From assembly GCA_964413535.1 (NCBI GenBank), contig CAYPTB010000054.1, forward strand, positions 62,001-126,000: DNA of 64,000 bases. The letters are read 5' to 3'. The stretch's first letter is position 1; each line of letters starts with the position of its first letter. Under the pieces are notes generated by a model, which worked only from the letters and a program-made list of their open reading frames with translations, was not told where the DNA came from and searched no databases. Shown in pieces: positions 53,075 to 60,270 of this stretch. Source of the DNA: CAYPTB01 sp964413535. Lineage in GTDB: Bacteria > Planctomycetota > UBA1135 > GCA-002686595. A program made the position numbers and the translations under genes.

Positions 53075-55336
53075 ATGGCGGGTTTGGGCGGGAGCCGGTT
53101 CAATGGGTTGCGGCGCGTGGCGCCGCTCGCGCTCCTTGCGCTCGTGCTCGTGCCGGTCGTGCGGATCGCGCGCGCGGCGCGGATCGCGCCGGCGGATCTC
53201 GCGTTCAACAACGGGGCGGAGGTCACGACGCTCGATCCGGCGGCCGTGACGGGGATCCCCGAGGGGCGCGTGGCGCGCGCGCTGTTCGAGGGACTGTTCG
53301 TGAAGCATCCCCGCACGCTCGAGCCGTTGCCGGGGATGGCGGAGCGCTACGAGCTCTCGGCCGACGGGCGCACGTACACGTTCCACCTGCGCGAGGCGCG
53401 CTGGACGAACGGGGATCCGGTCGGAGCGGACGACTTCGTCTTCGCGTGGGAGCGGCTGCTCGCGCCGGAGACGGCGGCGGAGTATGCCTACCAGCTCTGG
53501 TACGTCGTGGGCGCGCGCGAGTACTCGCGGCTTCCGTCCGATCGGCTCTACACGCCGTCGGTGGAAGCGGTGTGGATCGAGCGCGTCGGACAGGAACGCG
53601 TGCGCGTAGGCGCGACGGGAAGCGCGCTCGGCGACGTGGATCCCGAACGCCCACTGGAGGTCCCGCTCGGCGTGGGCGACGTCGTCGGAGTGCGCGGAAC
53701 CGCCACGGACACGTCGGGCGTCATCCCGGCGAGCGCGACCCGTGAGCCACCGCACTTCGACACAGCCGACTGCGCCGATGCCGACGGGCGCGCGTGCGGC
53801 GCGTTGCTCGCATTCGCGGAACGGCACCTGCACGTGCCCGTCTCGGGGCGCGTGACGGCGGTGAACGCGGAGCTCGGCGCGACGGTGGGCGAGCTGCTCG
53901 ACGATCCCTACCGTGCAGGCTGGGTGCTGGAGCTCGAGGTCGAGCCTGAAGAGCTCGACGCGCTCGTGCGGGAAGGCGCGTTGCTGGATGCGGCGGACTA
54001 CCGCGCGCAGGTCTTCTGGCCGCGGGCCGTGGGGATCCGCGCGCTCGACGCGCGCACGTTGGAGGTCGAGCTCGTTGCGCCGACGCCGTACTTCGTCGAG
54101 CTCACGGCGACGCCGCCGCTCTTCCCCGTGAACCGGCGCAACCTCGAGGAGGCGCGCGCGCGCTCGACGGCGACGTGGCGCATCGAATGGCTCTGGCCCG
54201 AGCATCTCGTCACGAACGGGCCGTTCCGCGTCGTCGAGCGGCGCGTGAACGACCGCATCCGGCTCGCGAAGAGCGACGCGTACTGGGACCGCGACGCGGT
54301 GGCGCTCGACTCGATCGACGTGCTGGCGGTGGAGGGCTACGCGACGATGCTGAACCTGTATCTCGCGGGCGAGGTGGCGTGGATCGACCGCGTGTCGACG
54401 AGCCTCGTGCACCGGCTCTTGCCGCGTGACGACTTCGATCCGGTGCCGTACCTCGGCACGTACTTCTACCGCGTCAACACGACGCGGCCGCCGTTCGACG
54501 ACGCGCGCGTGCGGGCGGCGCTCGCGCTCGCGATCGACCGGCGCGCGATCTGCGAGAAGGTCATGAAGGGCGGGCAGCGGCCGTCGTGGTCGCTCGTCCC
54601 GGACGGGCTCGCGGGGTATGCGCGCGCGGAGCTCGCGCACGCGCGCGTGGCGGACGACCTCGCGGACTACGACGCGGCGTTCGCGGCGGACCTCGAGCGC
54701 GCGCGGGAGCTCCTCGCGCAGGCGGGGTACGGCGCGGGACGGGGCTTCCCCGCCTTCGAGATCCACTTCCACACTTCGGAGGCGCACCGCGACGTCGCGG
54801 AGATCGTCGCGGCCGGCTGGAAGGAGCAGCTCGGGCTCGACGCGCGGCTCCACAACCAGGAGTGGAAGGTGTCGCTCGACACGCAGCGCGCGCTCGCCTA
54901 CGACGTGTCGCGCTCGTCGTGGATCGCCGACTACGTCGATCCCAATTCGTTCCTCGACGTGTTCGTCACGGACGGCCCGAACAACCGCACGGGCTGGGGC
55001 GACGTGCGCTACGACGAGTGCATTCGCCGCGCTGCGGTGGAGCTCGACGCGGCCGAGCGCATGCGCCTCCTGGCCGAGGCGGAGGCGATCCTGCTGCGCG
55101 AGCTCCCGTGCCTGCCGATCTTCTCCTACGTCACGCAGAGCGTGTACGACCCGCGGCTCGGCGGCTTCTACGACAACGCGCTCGACGAGCACTTCCCCAA
55201 GCACTGGTACTGGAAGGACGACGCGGAGCTCGCGGCGGACCGCGCGGCCGAGCCGCCGGGCGTCGTGCTCGCGCCCGCGCACGGCCCGAAGGCGGGCAAG
55301 TACGCGGTGAAGCACGTGCCCGGGCAGTGGGATTGA
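53075..55336 (+). CDS. oppA: family-5 solute-binding protein with an inserted GcvH-like domain
   Basis: A 753-aa periplasmic binding protein of the second opp operon. A hydrophobic N-terminal segment (about 13-32) serves as signal or anchor. The family-5 fold is seen in EVTTLDPAAVTGIPEGRVARAL, YTFHLREARWTNGDPVGADD, LVAPTPYFVELTATPPLFPVN, RVNTTRPPFDDARVRAALALAIDR and DVSRSSWIADYVDPNSFLDV. At residues about 158-315 (53546-54019) a domain interrupts the first lobe, just before IRALDARTLEVEL. It reads like glycine-cleavage H protein: VWIERVGQERVRVGATGSAL, then PVSGRVTAVN, DDPYRAGWVLELEVEP and LLDAADYRAQV. The lysine that carries lipoate in GcvH is a Phe here. The operon continues at 57142. Confidence 0.92.
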   Translation: MAGLGGSRFNGLRRVAPLALLALVLVPVVRIARAARIAPADLAFNNGAEVTTLDPAAVTGIPEGRVARALFEGLFVKHPRTLEPLPGMAERYELSADGRTYTFHLREARWTNGDPVGADDFVFAWERLLAPETAAEYAYQLWYVVGAREYSRLPSDRLYTPSVEAVWIERVGQERVRVGATGSALGDVDPERPLEVPLGVGDVVGVRGTATDTSGVIPASATREPPHFDTADCADADGRACGALLAFAERHLHVPVSGRVTAVNAELGATVGELLDDPYRAGWVLELEVEPEELDALVREGALLDAADYRAQVFWPRAVGIRALDARTLEVELVAPTPYFVELTATPPLFPVNRRNLEEARARSTATWRIEWLWPEHLVTNGPFRVVERRVNDRIRLAKSDAYWDRDAVALDSIDVLAVEGYATMLNLYLAGEVAWIDRVSTSLVHRLLPRDDFDPVPYLGTYFYRVNTTRPPFDDARVRAALALAIDRRAICEKVMKGGQRPSWSLVPDGLAGYARAELAHARVADDLADYDAAFAADLERARELLAQAGYGAGRGFPAFEIHFHTSEAHRDVAEIVAAGWKEQLGLDARLHNQEWKVSLDTQRALAYDVSRSSWIADYVDPNSFLDVFVTDGPNNRTGWGDVRYDECIRRAAVELDAAERMRLLAEAEAILLRELPCLPIFSYVTQSVYDPRLGGFYDNALDEHFPKHWYWKDDAELAADRAAEPPGVVLAPAHGPKAGKYAVKHVPGQWD

Positions 55337-55458
55337 TCCGCGTCGCGACCCTTCGCCGCGCCTGGCGGCAGGTCGCGCGCCGCTCGCGCTCGTGGAGTCC
55401 TTGCGATCTAGAGACCCAGCAGCTCGACGAGGATCGCCTACCCCTCTAACCGAATCGG

Positions 55459-55716
55459 TCAGCTAGGCTCGCGGGACTCACGCTGGACTGCGAGGACGCG
55501 GTCGTACAGGAACTCGGGCGCATAGTCGGCGCCGTTCGGCCAGATCAGGGTGTCATCCACGCGGAAGCTCGCGAAGTACTCCGGGTCCTTCAGCGGTTGG
55601 AAGACCGGCCCGCGCAAGGCCGTCGAGAGGTCGATCTCGCCCTCGAGACCATCATCGAATCGCAGCCAGACGCGATGGCCTCCTCGATGCCGGGCTTCGG
55701 TTACGTGAACGAGCAT
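55459..55716 (-). CDS. DUF2442 protein (antitoxin-like partner)
   Basis: An 85-aa protein from the ATG at 55716 (MLVHVTEARHRGGHRVWLRF). The pattern ARHRGGHRVWLRFDDGLEGEIDL, followed by VFQPLKDPEYFASFRVD, then LIWPNGADYAPEFLYD matches DUF2442. DUF2442 genes often lie next to DUF4160 genes, and both pairs are annotated as toxin-antitoxin-like from context. The gene starts 2 bases after the DUF4160 stop. Confidence 0.85.
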   Translation of the reverse strand: MLVHVTEARHRGGHRVWLRFDDGLEGEIDLSTALRGPVFQPLKDPEYFASFRVDDTLIWPNGADYAPEFLYDRVLAVQRESREPS

Positions 55717-55718
55717 GG

Positions 55719-55976
55719 TCACTCCAGTGGAACGATCGGCAACGGTTCCTCGCCCCGCGAGGCGAGCACCCAATCCTGTTGTAGATCCTCTCGATGCACA
55801 TCGTACCACTCCATCAAGTGTCGAAGGGCGCGGGGTGGGAACCGCCCCTCCACGATCCCGCTCTGGATGAACACCTTGACCCGGAAATCGCCGTAGCGCG
55901 CGTGGAAGTGAGGCGGGAGGTGATCCTCGAAGTACATCTGGACCACGATCCCGAGAAAGCGACTGATCTCCGGCAT
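55719..55976 (-). CDS. DUF4160 protein (toxin-like partner)
   Basis: An 85-aa protein from the ATG at 55976 (MPEISRFLGIVVQMYFEDH). The hallmark of DUF4160 is ISRFxGIxVxMYxxDHxPPHFHA, and here MYFEDHLPPHFHARYGD is seen. The middle has VFIQSGIVEGRFPP and the end WYDVHREDLQQDW. It is 5' of the DUF2442 gene on the same strand, a common arrangement. Biochemical role not established. The pair sits between oppA and oppB of the second peptide operon. Confidence 0.86.
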   Translation of the reverse strand: MPEISRFLGIVVQMYFEDHLPPHFHARYGDFRVKVFIQSGIVEGRFPPRALRHLMEWYDVHREDLQQDWVLASRGEEPLPIVPLE

Positions 55977-56161
55977 GGGAGTCTCCTCACCGCAGACTCG
56001 CCGGGCACGCGCCGGTTTCAGGTGCTCGATGCTCTGCACCGCTGACGACCCGGGCAGCGCCTGGTTCTCGCGACGCGGACGGAGACCGTCCGCGTCTCCG
56101 CACGTCGATGCCCATGGCATCCGACCCAGGTCGCCCGGGAGAAGCCTCCCGCGGAAGGCCC

Positions 56162-56189
56162 TTGACCCATCGCATTCTTGCGATACACT
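56162..56189 (+). promoter_or_regulatory. candidate promoter of the HigB/HigA-like pair
   Basis: TTGACC (56162-56167), 16-base spacer, TACACT (56184-56189). Transcription would start at about 56196, close to or inside the first codons of the toxin, so the true toxin start may be downstream or the mRNA nearly leaderless. Confidence 0.4.
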
Positions 56190-56192
56190 CCC

Positions 56193-56567
56193 GTGCCCGC
56201 CACTCAGGTCATCCTCTTCATGGAGCTCGAGGGTCGAGCTCCTGTCCTGGAGTGGTTGAGGGAGCTCAGGCGACGGGATCCGAGGGCGTTCGCCAAGTGC
56301 GCGACAGGGATCGAGAGGCTTCGCGAGCTCGGTCACGAGCTCCGGCGTCCCGCTGCAGACACCCTCCGAGAGGGCATTCACGAACTCCGACTGCGGAGAG
56401 GCCGCATTCATTATCGGATCCTCTACTTCTTCCACGGACGCGGCGTGGCCGTGCTCGCCCACGCTCTGACGAAGGAAGGCGCCGTGCAGGATCAGGACGT
56501 CGATCGGGCAAGGCGCCGCAAGCACGAGTTCGATGCCCATCCTGAGCGTCACACCTATCAGGAATAA
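56193..56567 (+). CDS. higB: RelE/HigB-type toxin (phage Gp49-like)
   Basis: A 124-aa basic protein; start uncertain. Options are TTG at 56178, GTG at 56193 (chosen; it keeps the first strand VILFM) and ATG at 56220 (MELEGRAPVLEWL), which would lose that strand. Motifs: GRAPVLEWLRELRRRDPRAF, LRELGHELRRPAADTLREGI, HELRLRRGRIHYRILYFF, and HALTKEGAVQDQDVDRARRR. This is the Gp49/HigB pattern of ribosome-dependent RNases. It is immediately followed (2 bases) by the HTH partner, the HigB-HigA order. Probable RNA-cleaving toxin. Confidence 0.85.
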   Translation: MPATQVILFMELEGRAPVLEWLRELRRRDPRAFAKCATGIERLRELGHELRRPAADTLREGIHELRLRRGRIHYRILYFFHGRGVAVLAHALTKEGAVQDQDVDRARRRKHEFDAHPERHTYQE

Positions 56568-56569
56568 CG

Positions 56570-56893
56570 ATGGCCAAGCGAAAGAGCTCGCGGAAGCGGA
56601 AGATCCGGGACGCCGGCGTGATCCTCGATCGTGTCATCGGCAAGGATCCCGGGCTCCGCGGTTGGGTCGAGGTGGAGAAGCTGAGCCTGCGCGTGGCGCA
56701 GATGATCTACGACGCGCGGACGGCGGCCGGGCTCACGCAGGGCCAGCTCGCGCAACTCGTCGGCACGACCCAGAGCGTGATCTCACGCCTCGAGGACGCC
56801 GACTACGAGGGCCGCTCGCTCTCGATGCTCCAGCGGATCGCCGAGGCGCTGCACCGGCGAATCGAGATCCGGTTCGTTCCCGCGGTCGCCTAG
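56570..56893 (+). CDS. higA: HigA-type antitoxin with HTH XRE domain
   Basis: A 107-aa protein (ATG at 56570, MAKRKSSRKRKIRDAGVIL). The basic N-terminus is followed by an XRE helix-turn-helix at about residues 47-80 (ARTAAGLTQGQLAQLVGTTQ, then SVISRLEDADYEG) and a short C-terminal segment with RIEIRFVPA. The order toxin then antitoxin, 2-base spacing and the toxin class support a HigBA-type module. It should neutralise the toxin and repress the shared promoter. Confidence 0.88.
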   Translation: MAKRKSSRKRKIRDAGVILDRVIGKDPGLRGWVEVEKLSLRVAQMIYDARTAAGLTQGQLAQLVGTTQSVISRLEDADYEGRSLSMLQRIAEALHRRIEIRFVPAVA

Positions 56894-57141
56894 CCGGCAC
56901 CGAGCGTCCTCTTCGTGCTGCTCGACACCTGCGGGCAAGCCGTTCCTTCCGCGATGCCTGGTTCGTGCGGTTGGCTCTCGGGAGACGGACCTTCCCGCTC
57001 AGGCTTGCCTGGCGCGAGTCTGGACCCGGAGCGGCGTCCCGTCGATGGGCTCGCTCCGTTCTCCCTCCCGATCGCTGCGCGAGCCCCCTAAGCTCTCCGC
57101 GCGCCGGCGACGAGCGAGCTCGCAGGCGACATCGACACCGC
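56894..57141 (+). other. gene-free stretch between the HigA-like gene and oppB
   Basis: About 250 bases without a credible gene or terminator. It separates the toxin-antitoxin insert from the rest of the second opp operon. Confidence 0.3.
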
Positions 57142-58131
57142 ATGCTCCCCTTCCTCCTGCGACGCGCGCTGTGGTTCGCGGTCACGGTCCTGTGCGTGAT
57201 CACCGCCGCGTTCTTCCTGATGCGCGCCGTGCCCGGCGGGCCGTTCGACACCGAGCGGACGCTCGACGCCGCGATCGAGGCGAACCTCGCCGCGCGCTAC
57301 CACCTCGACTGGCCGCTCTGGAGGCAGTACCTCGGTTACCTCGGTCCGTTCAACCTCGACCCGACCCACGGCGCGAGGTTCGTGGGCGGCGACGGCTCGC
57401 AGCCGTTCGGCGGGATCCTCACGGGCGACTTCGGGCCCTCGTTCAAGTACCGCGACTTCGCCGTCTCCGACATCATCGCGCAGAGCCTGCCGATCTCCGT
57501 CGCGCTGGGCACGGTGGCGCTCGGCTTCGCGCTCGTCTTCGGCCTGTCGGCCGGGATCCTCTCGGCGCTCGCGCGCGGCCGTGCGCTCGATCTGTGGCTG
57601 CGGGTCGGGGTCACGCTCGGGATCGCGCTGCCGAACTTCGTCGTGGCGCTCCTCTTGATCGCGCTGTTCGCGTTCGGGCTCGAGCTCTTCCCCGTCGCGG
57701 GCTGGGGCGGGCTCGAGCACCTGGTGCTGCCCGGGCTCGCGCTCGGCGCGCCGTTCGCGGCCTACATCGCGCGGCTCACGCGCACGGGAATGCTCGAGGC
57801 GCTCTCGCAGGACTGGGTGCGCACGGCGCACGCGAAGGGACTTCCGCCGCGGCTCGTCGTGCTGCGCCACGCGCTGCGCGGCGGACTGCTGCCGGTCGTG
57901 AGCTACCTCGGGCCGGCGACGGCCGGCATCCTCACGGGCTCGCTCGTGATCGAGAAGATCTTCGCCATCCCCGGCACGGGCACGCACTTCGTGAACAGCG
58001 CGCTCAACCGCGACTACACGCTCGCGATGGGCGTGACGATTCTCTACACGGTGCTCGTGTGCGGCCTCAACACGCTCGTCGACCTCGCCTACACGTTCCT
58101 CGACCCGCGCATCCGCCTGGAGGACGCGTGA
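57142..58131 (+). CDS. oppB: oligopeptide ABC transporter permease OppB-like (second operon)
   Basis: Inner-membrane permease, 329 aa, ATG at 57142 (MLPFLLRRALWFAVTVLCVI). Motifs: FLLRRAL, MRAVPGGPFDTERTLDAAIE, SLPISVALGTVALGFALVFG, LPNFVVALLLIALFAF, RTGMLEALSQDWVRTAHAKGL and IPGTGTHFVNSALNRDYTLAMG. The stop overlaps the oppC start by 4 bases (GTGA). It lies about 1.8 kb after the operon's oppA, with toxin-antitoxin-like modules between them. Confidence 0.94.
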   Translation: MLPFLLRRALWFAVTVLCVITAAFFLMRAVPGGPFDTERTLDAAIEANLAARYHLDWPLWRQYLGYLGPFNLDPTHGARFVGGDGSQPFGGILTGDFGPSFKYRDFAVSDIIAQSLPISVALGTVALGFALVFGLSAGILSALARGRALDLWLRVGVTLGIALPNFVVALLLIALFAFGLELFPVAGWGGLEHLVLPGLALGAPFAAYIARLTRTGMLEALSQDWVRTAHAKGLPPRLVVLRHALRGGLLPVVSYLGPATAGILTGSLVIEKIFAIPGTGTHFVNSALNRDYTLAMGVTILYTVLVCGLNTLVDLAYTFLDPRIRLEDA

Positions 58132-59207
58132 GCGGGGCGCGCTGGGATCTGGGCGGGCGCGACGTCGTCGAGTTGCTCGCCGAGGCCACGCGCTTCCGCG
58201 GCGAGAGCCTGTGGCAGGACGCGTGGCGGCGGCTGCGGCACAACCGCGCGGCGTTCGCGTGCCTGGTGCTGCTCGGCACGATCGGCGCGCTCGCGTTCCT
58301 CGCGCCGTTGCTTCCGCTCCCCTCTCCGATGGACATGGATCTGCAGCTCGAGCCACAGCCGCCGCGCGCGCCGTGGGTCGAGCTCGGGCGCGGCGGTTGG
58401 GACAGGACGGCGTACTGGGAGCTCGGGGCGGTCGACCGCGGGATGCTCGTGCTGCGCGCGCGCCTGTTCGGCGATTGGCAGACCGGCCGCTGGTTCGGCA
58501 CCGACGCGAAGGGTCGCGACGTGCTCGCGCGCATCGTGTGGGGCAGCCGCATCTCGATCCAGGTCGCGCTCGTGGCGGCGGCGACGAGCCTCGTGATCGG
58601 CGTGTTCTACGGCGCGCTCGCGGGCCTGCTCGGCGGGCGCATCGACAACGCGATGATGCGGCTCGTCGACGTCCTGTACTCGATCCCGTTCATCTTCCTC
58701 GTGATCTTCGTACTGACGCTGCTCATGGAGTCGCGCGCGCGGCTCCAGGCGCTCGGGATCGAGTTCATGCACGTCGTCTACCTCGTCATCGGGGCGGTGT
58801 ACTGGCTCTCGATGGCGCGCGTCGTGCGCGGGCAGGTCCTCTCCCTCGCGCGCTCGGAGTTCATCGAGGCCGCGCGCGTGCTGGGCGCGTCCACGACGCG
58901 CATCCTGCTCGTCCACCTCGTCCCGAACGTGCTGTCGGTCGTGATCGTCTACCTGACGCTCACGATCCCGGCCGTGATGCTGTTCGAGGCCTTCCTCTCG
59001 TTTCTCGGCCTCGGCGTGCAGCCGCCGCAGGTCTCTTGGGGCCTGCTCGCCGTCGACTGCGTCGAAGCCATCAATCCGCTGCACAGCTACTGGTGGCTCG
59101 TCGCGGGCATTTCGACGGCCATGGGCGTGACGCTGCTCGCCCTGAACGTGCTCGGCGACGGCGTGCGCGACGCCCTCGACCCGAAGCTGCGCGGAGTCGA
59201 CCGATGA
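58128..59207 (+). CDS. oppC: oligopeptide ABC transporter permease OppC-like (second operon)
   Basis: Inner-membrane permease, 359 aa, GTG start at 58128. The first helix is at about 42-65, then the periplasmic segment with FGTDAKGRDVLARIVWGSR, GVFYGALAGLLGGRIDNAMM, RLVDVLYSIPFIFLVIFVLT, SEFIEAARVLGASTTRIL and FEAFLSFLGLGVQPPQVSWG (coupling region). It ends LRGVDR. The stop is CGATGA, and in the same place an ATG begins the codons MSRVLD, the start of an OppD that is no longer continued. The true oppD lies at 63182. Confidence 0.94.
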   Translation: MSGARWDLGGRDVVELLAEATRFRGESLWQDAWRRLRHNRAAFACLVLLGTIGALAFLAPLLPLPSPMDMDLQLEPQPPRAPWVELGRGGWDRTAYWELGAVDRGMLVLRARLFGDWQTGRWFGTDAKGRDVLARIVWGSRISIQVALVAAATSLVIGVFYGALAGLLGGRIDNAMMRLVDVLYSIPFIFLVIFVLTLLMESRARLQALGIEFMHVVYLVIGAVYWLSMARVVRGQVLSLARSEFIEAARVLGASTTRILLVHLVPNVLSVVIVYLTLTIPAVMLFEAFLSFLGLGVQPPQVSWGLLAVDCVEAINPLHSYWWLVAGISTAMGVTLLALNVLGDGVRDALDPKLRGVDR

Positions 59208-59222
59208 GCCGCGTGCTCGATG
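59202..59222 (+). repeat. left copy of the oppC/oppD junction repeat
   Basis: CGATGAGCCGCGT followed by GCTCGATG; 19 of 21 bases are the same as in the copy at 63180-63200. It covers the oppC stop and the first codons (MSRVLD) of an oppD. Confidence 0.65.
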
Positions 59223-59317
59223 GGGTCGAGCGTGGATCCGCGCCTCTTCGACGAGCGTACTTCGCGGCGCCACGGGTCGATTCGAGCCCAGTTGGGAAGG
59301 ACTCTCGCACGTGTTGA
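59204..59317 (+). pseudogene. oppD 5' remnant next to oppC
   Basis: An open frame of 37 codons that starts MSRVLD exactly as the real oppD does at 63182 but loses similarity right after. It then reads GVERGSAPLRRAY and ends at a TGA inside the SemiSWEET start region. Interpreted as the residual start of oppD left behind when the following segment was inserted. Confidence 0.5.
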
Positions 59318-59595
59318 CCGAAGCGATCGGCTGGACTGCCGCTGCAATCCTCTTGCTCACCATCGGCCGCCAGGTCTTCACCCAGTGGCGCGAGGGAAGC
59401 ACTCAGGGGATGTCCAAGTGGCTCTTCGTGGGCCAGCTCGCGGCCTCGACGGGCTTCGTCGTCTACAGCTGGCTCTTGGGTAACTGGGTCTTCGTCGTCA
59501 CCAATGTGCTGATCCTCGCGACGGCCGCGATCGGCCAATGGATCTACCTGCACAACAAACGCCGCGAGGAAGATGCCGGCGAGAACCCGTCCTGA
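59311..59595 (+). CDS. SemiSWEET/MtN3-like small membrane protein
   Basis: A 94-aa protein from the GTG at 59311, with GGAAGGA about 9 bases upstream. Three hydrophobic helices (about 5-17, 38-57, 61-80) and the motifs IGRQVFTQWREGSTQGMSKW, followed by FVVYSWLLGNWVFVVTNV match SemiSWEET sugar channels (half SWEET, MtN3 clan), which work as dimers. The short loop after the first helix and the third helix NVLILATAAIGQWIYL fit. It lies inside the segment that interrupts oppC and oppD. The transported sugar is unknown. Confidence 0.75.
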   Translation: MLTEAIGWTAAAILLLTIGRQVFTQWREGSTQGMSKWLFVGQLAASTGFVVYSWLLGNWVFVVTNVLILATAAIGQWIYLHNKRREEDAGENPS

Positions 59596-59684
59596 GCCGA
59601 TGCGGGTCGAGTACCCGTGTGGGGATCACCCCATGCCCCTCCCGATGTGCGGATGCCGTGGCAACGCCCGAAGGATGAACCCGC

Positions 59685-59834
59685 TCACCCTCGAGGCTTT
59701 CCTCTCGTTCCTCGGCCTCGGCGCGACTCGGCTTCCCAGGAGGAGTGCTTGTCGCACCGCATGACCCATGCGTAGAGGACGCCGCCAGCGAGAGCGAGGC
59801 CCAGCAGGCACAGCACCTGCCGCGAGTCACGCAT
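59685..59834 (-). CDS. small single-pass membrane protein downstream of arsC
   Basis: A 49-residue frame whose ATG (59834) overlaps the last 8 bases of arsC. One predicted helix lies at about 7-25 (VLCLLGLALAGGVLYAWVM); Cys residues at 9 and 27 flank its ends. The C-terminal third (from about residue 33) is antisense to the permease-like relic at 59690-59722, so the true end may have been reshaped by the junction. The overlap with arsC and the clean helix support a real gene; the function is unknown. It would be the last gene of the arsR-acr3-arsC transcript. Confidence 0.5.
   Translation of the reverse strand: MRDSRQVLCLLGLALAGGVLYAWVMRCDKHSSWEAESRRGRGTRGKPRG
59690..59722 (+). pseudogene. 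relic of an oppC-type permease (LEAFLSFLGLG)
   Basis: The 33 bases encode LEAFLSFLGLG and match the oppC gene at 58983-59015 (FEAFLSFLGLG) in 30 of 33 bases. This is the most conserved peptide of OppC/DppC permeases. Nothing recognisable of the permease remains on either side. It lies in the gap between the SemiSWEET-like gene and arsC. Confidence 0.5.
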
Positions 59835-60270
59835 CGGCGTCGGGGCGGGCTCCGCTCGCGGGGCCAGGCCCGCGCGCGCGCAGGTCCTCGGCGTCGAGCA
59901 GCGCTTCGACGCGGGCGCGGAGCTCGTCGCGGATCTTGCGGACCGATTCCAACGGCTGACCCTTCGGGTCGGCGATCGGCCAGTCCTGGCGGCGGTCGGG
60001 CGGGACGTTCGGGCACTCCTCGCCGCAGCCCATCGTGACGACGAGGTTCGCGGTATTCGCGAGCTCGGGCGTGAAGAGCTGCGGGCTCCCCGTGAGCTCG
60101 ATTTCGACCTCGCGCATCACGGCGACGACCTCGGGGTGGATGCGGTCGGCGGGCCGGGTGCCGGCGGAGACGGCGCGCGCGCGGGCGGGGTCGGCGAGCG
60201 CCGTGAACCAGGCGGCCGCGATCTGGGAGCGGCCGGCGTTGTGCACGCAGGCGAAGACGACGGTCTTCAC
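59827..60270 (-). CDS. arsC: arsenate reductase ArsC (low-molecular-weight phosphatase class)
   Basis: Reduces As(V) to As(III) for export. The 147-aa protein starts at the GTG at 60270 in a GTGA overlap with acr3. The active-site loop is C8-VHNAG-RS (CX5RS). A second Cys pair is seen in VVTMGCGEECPNVPPDRR (C82, C86), followed by DWPIADPKGQPLESVRKIRD. The CGEEC and DW..ADP pattern is that of LMW-PTP-type arsenate reductases found in actinobacteria and others, where the electron donor is a small thiol or thioredoxin. The C-terminal Gly/Pro/Ala stretch is not conserved. Confidence 0.92.
   Translation of the reverse strand: MKTVVFACVHNAGRSQIAAAWFTALADPARARAVSAGTRPADRIHPEVVAVMREVEIELTGSPQLFTPELANTANLVVTMGCGEECPNVPPDRRQDWPIADPKGQPLESVRKIRDELRARVEALLDAEDLRARGPGPASGARPDADA

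Noticed and set aside
59260..59300. A tRNA 3' fragment at the left end of the island (bases like GGTCGATTCGAGCC)
   Set aside because: The T-stem cannot pair properly and no acceptor stem or CCA is present, so it does not support a tRNA attachment site.
59620..59633. TGGGG-ATCA-CCCCA hairpin after the SemiSWEET-like gene as a terminator
   Set aside because: Only 5 base pairs and no T-run; not enough to call a terminator.
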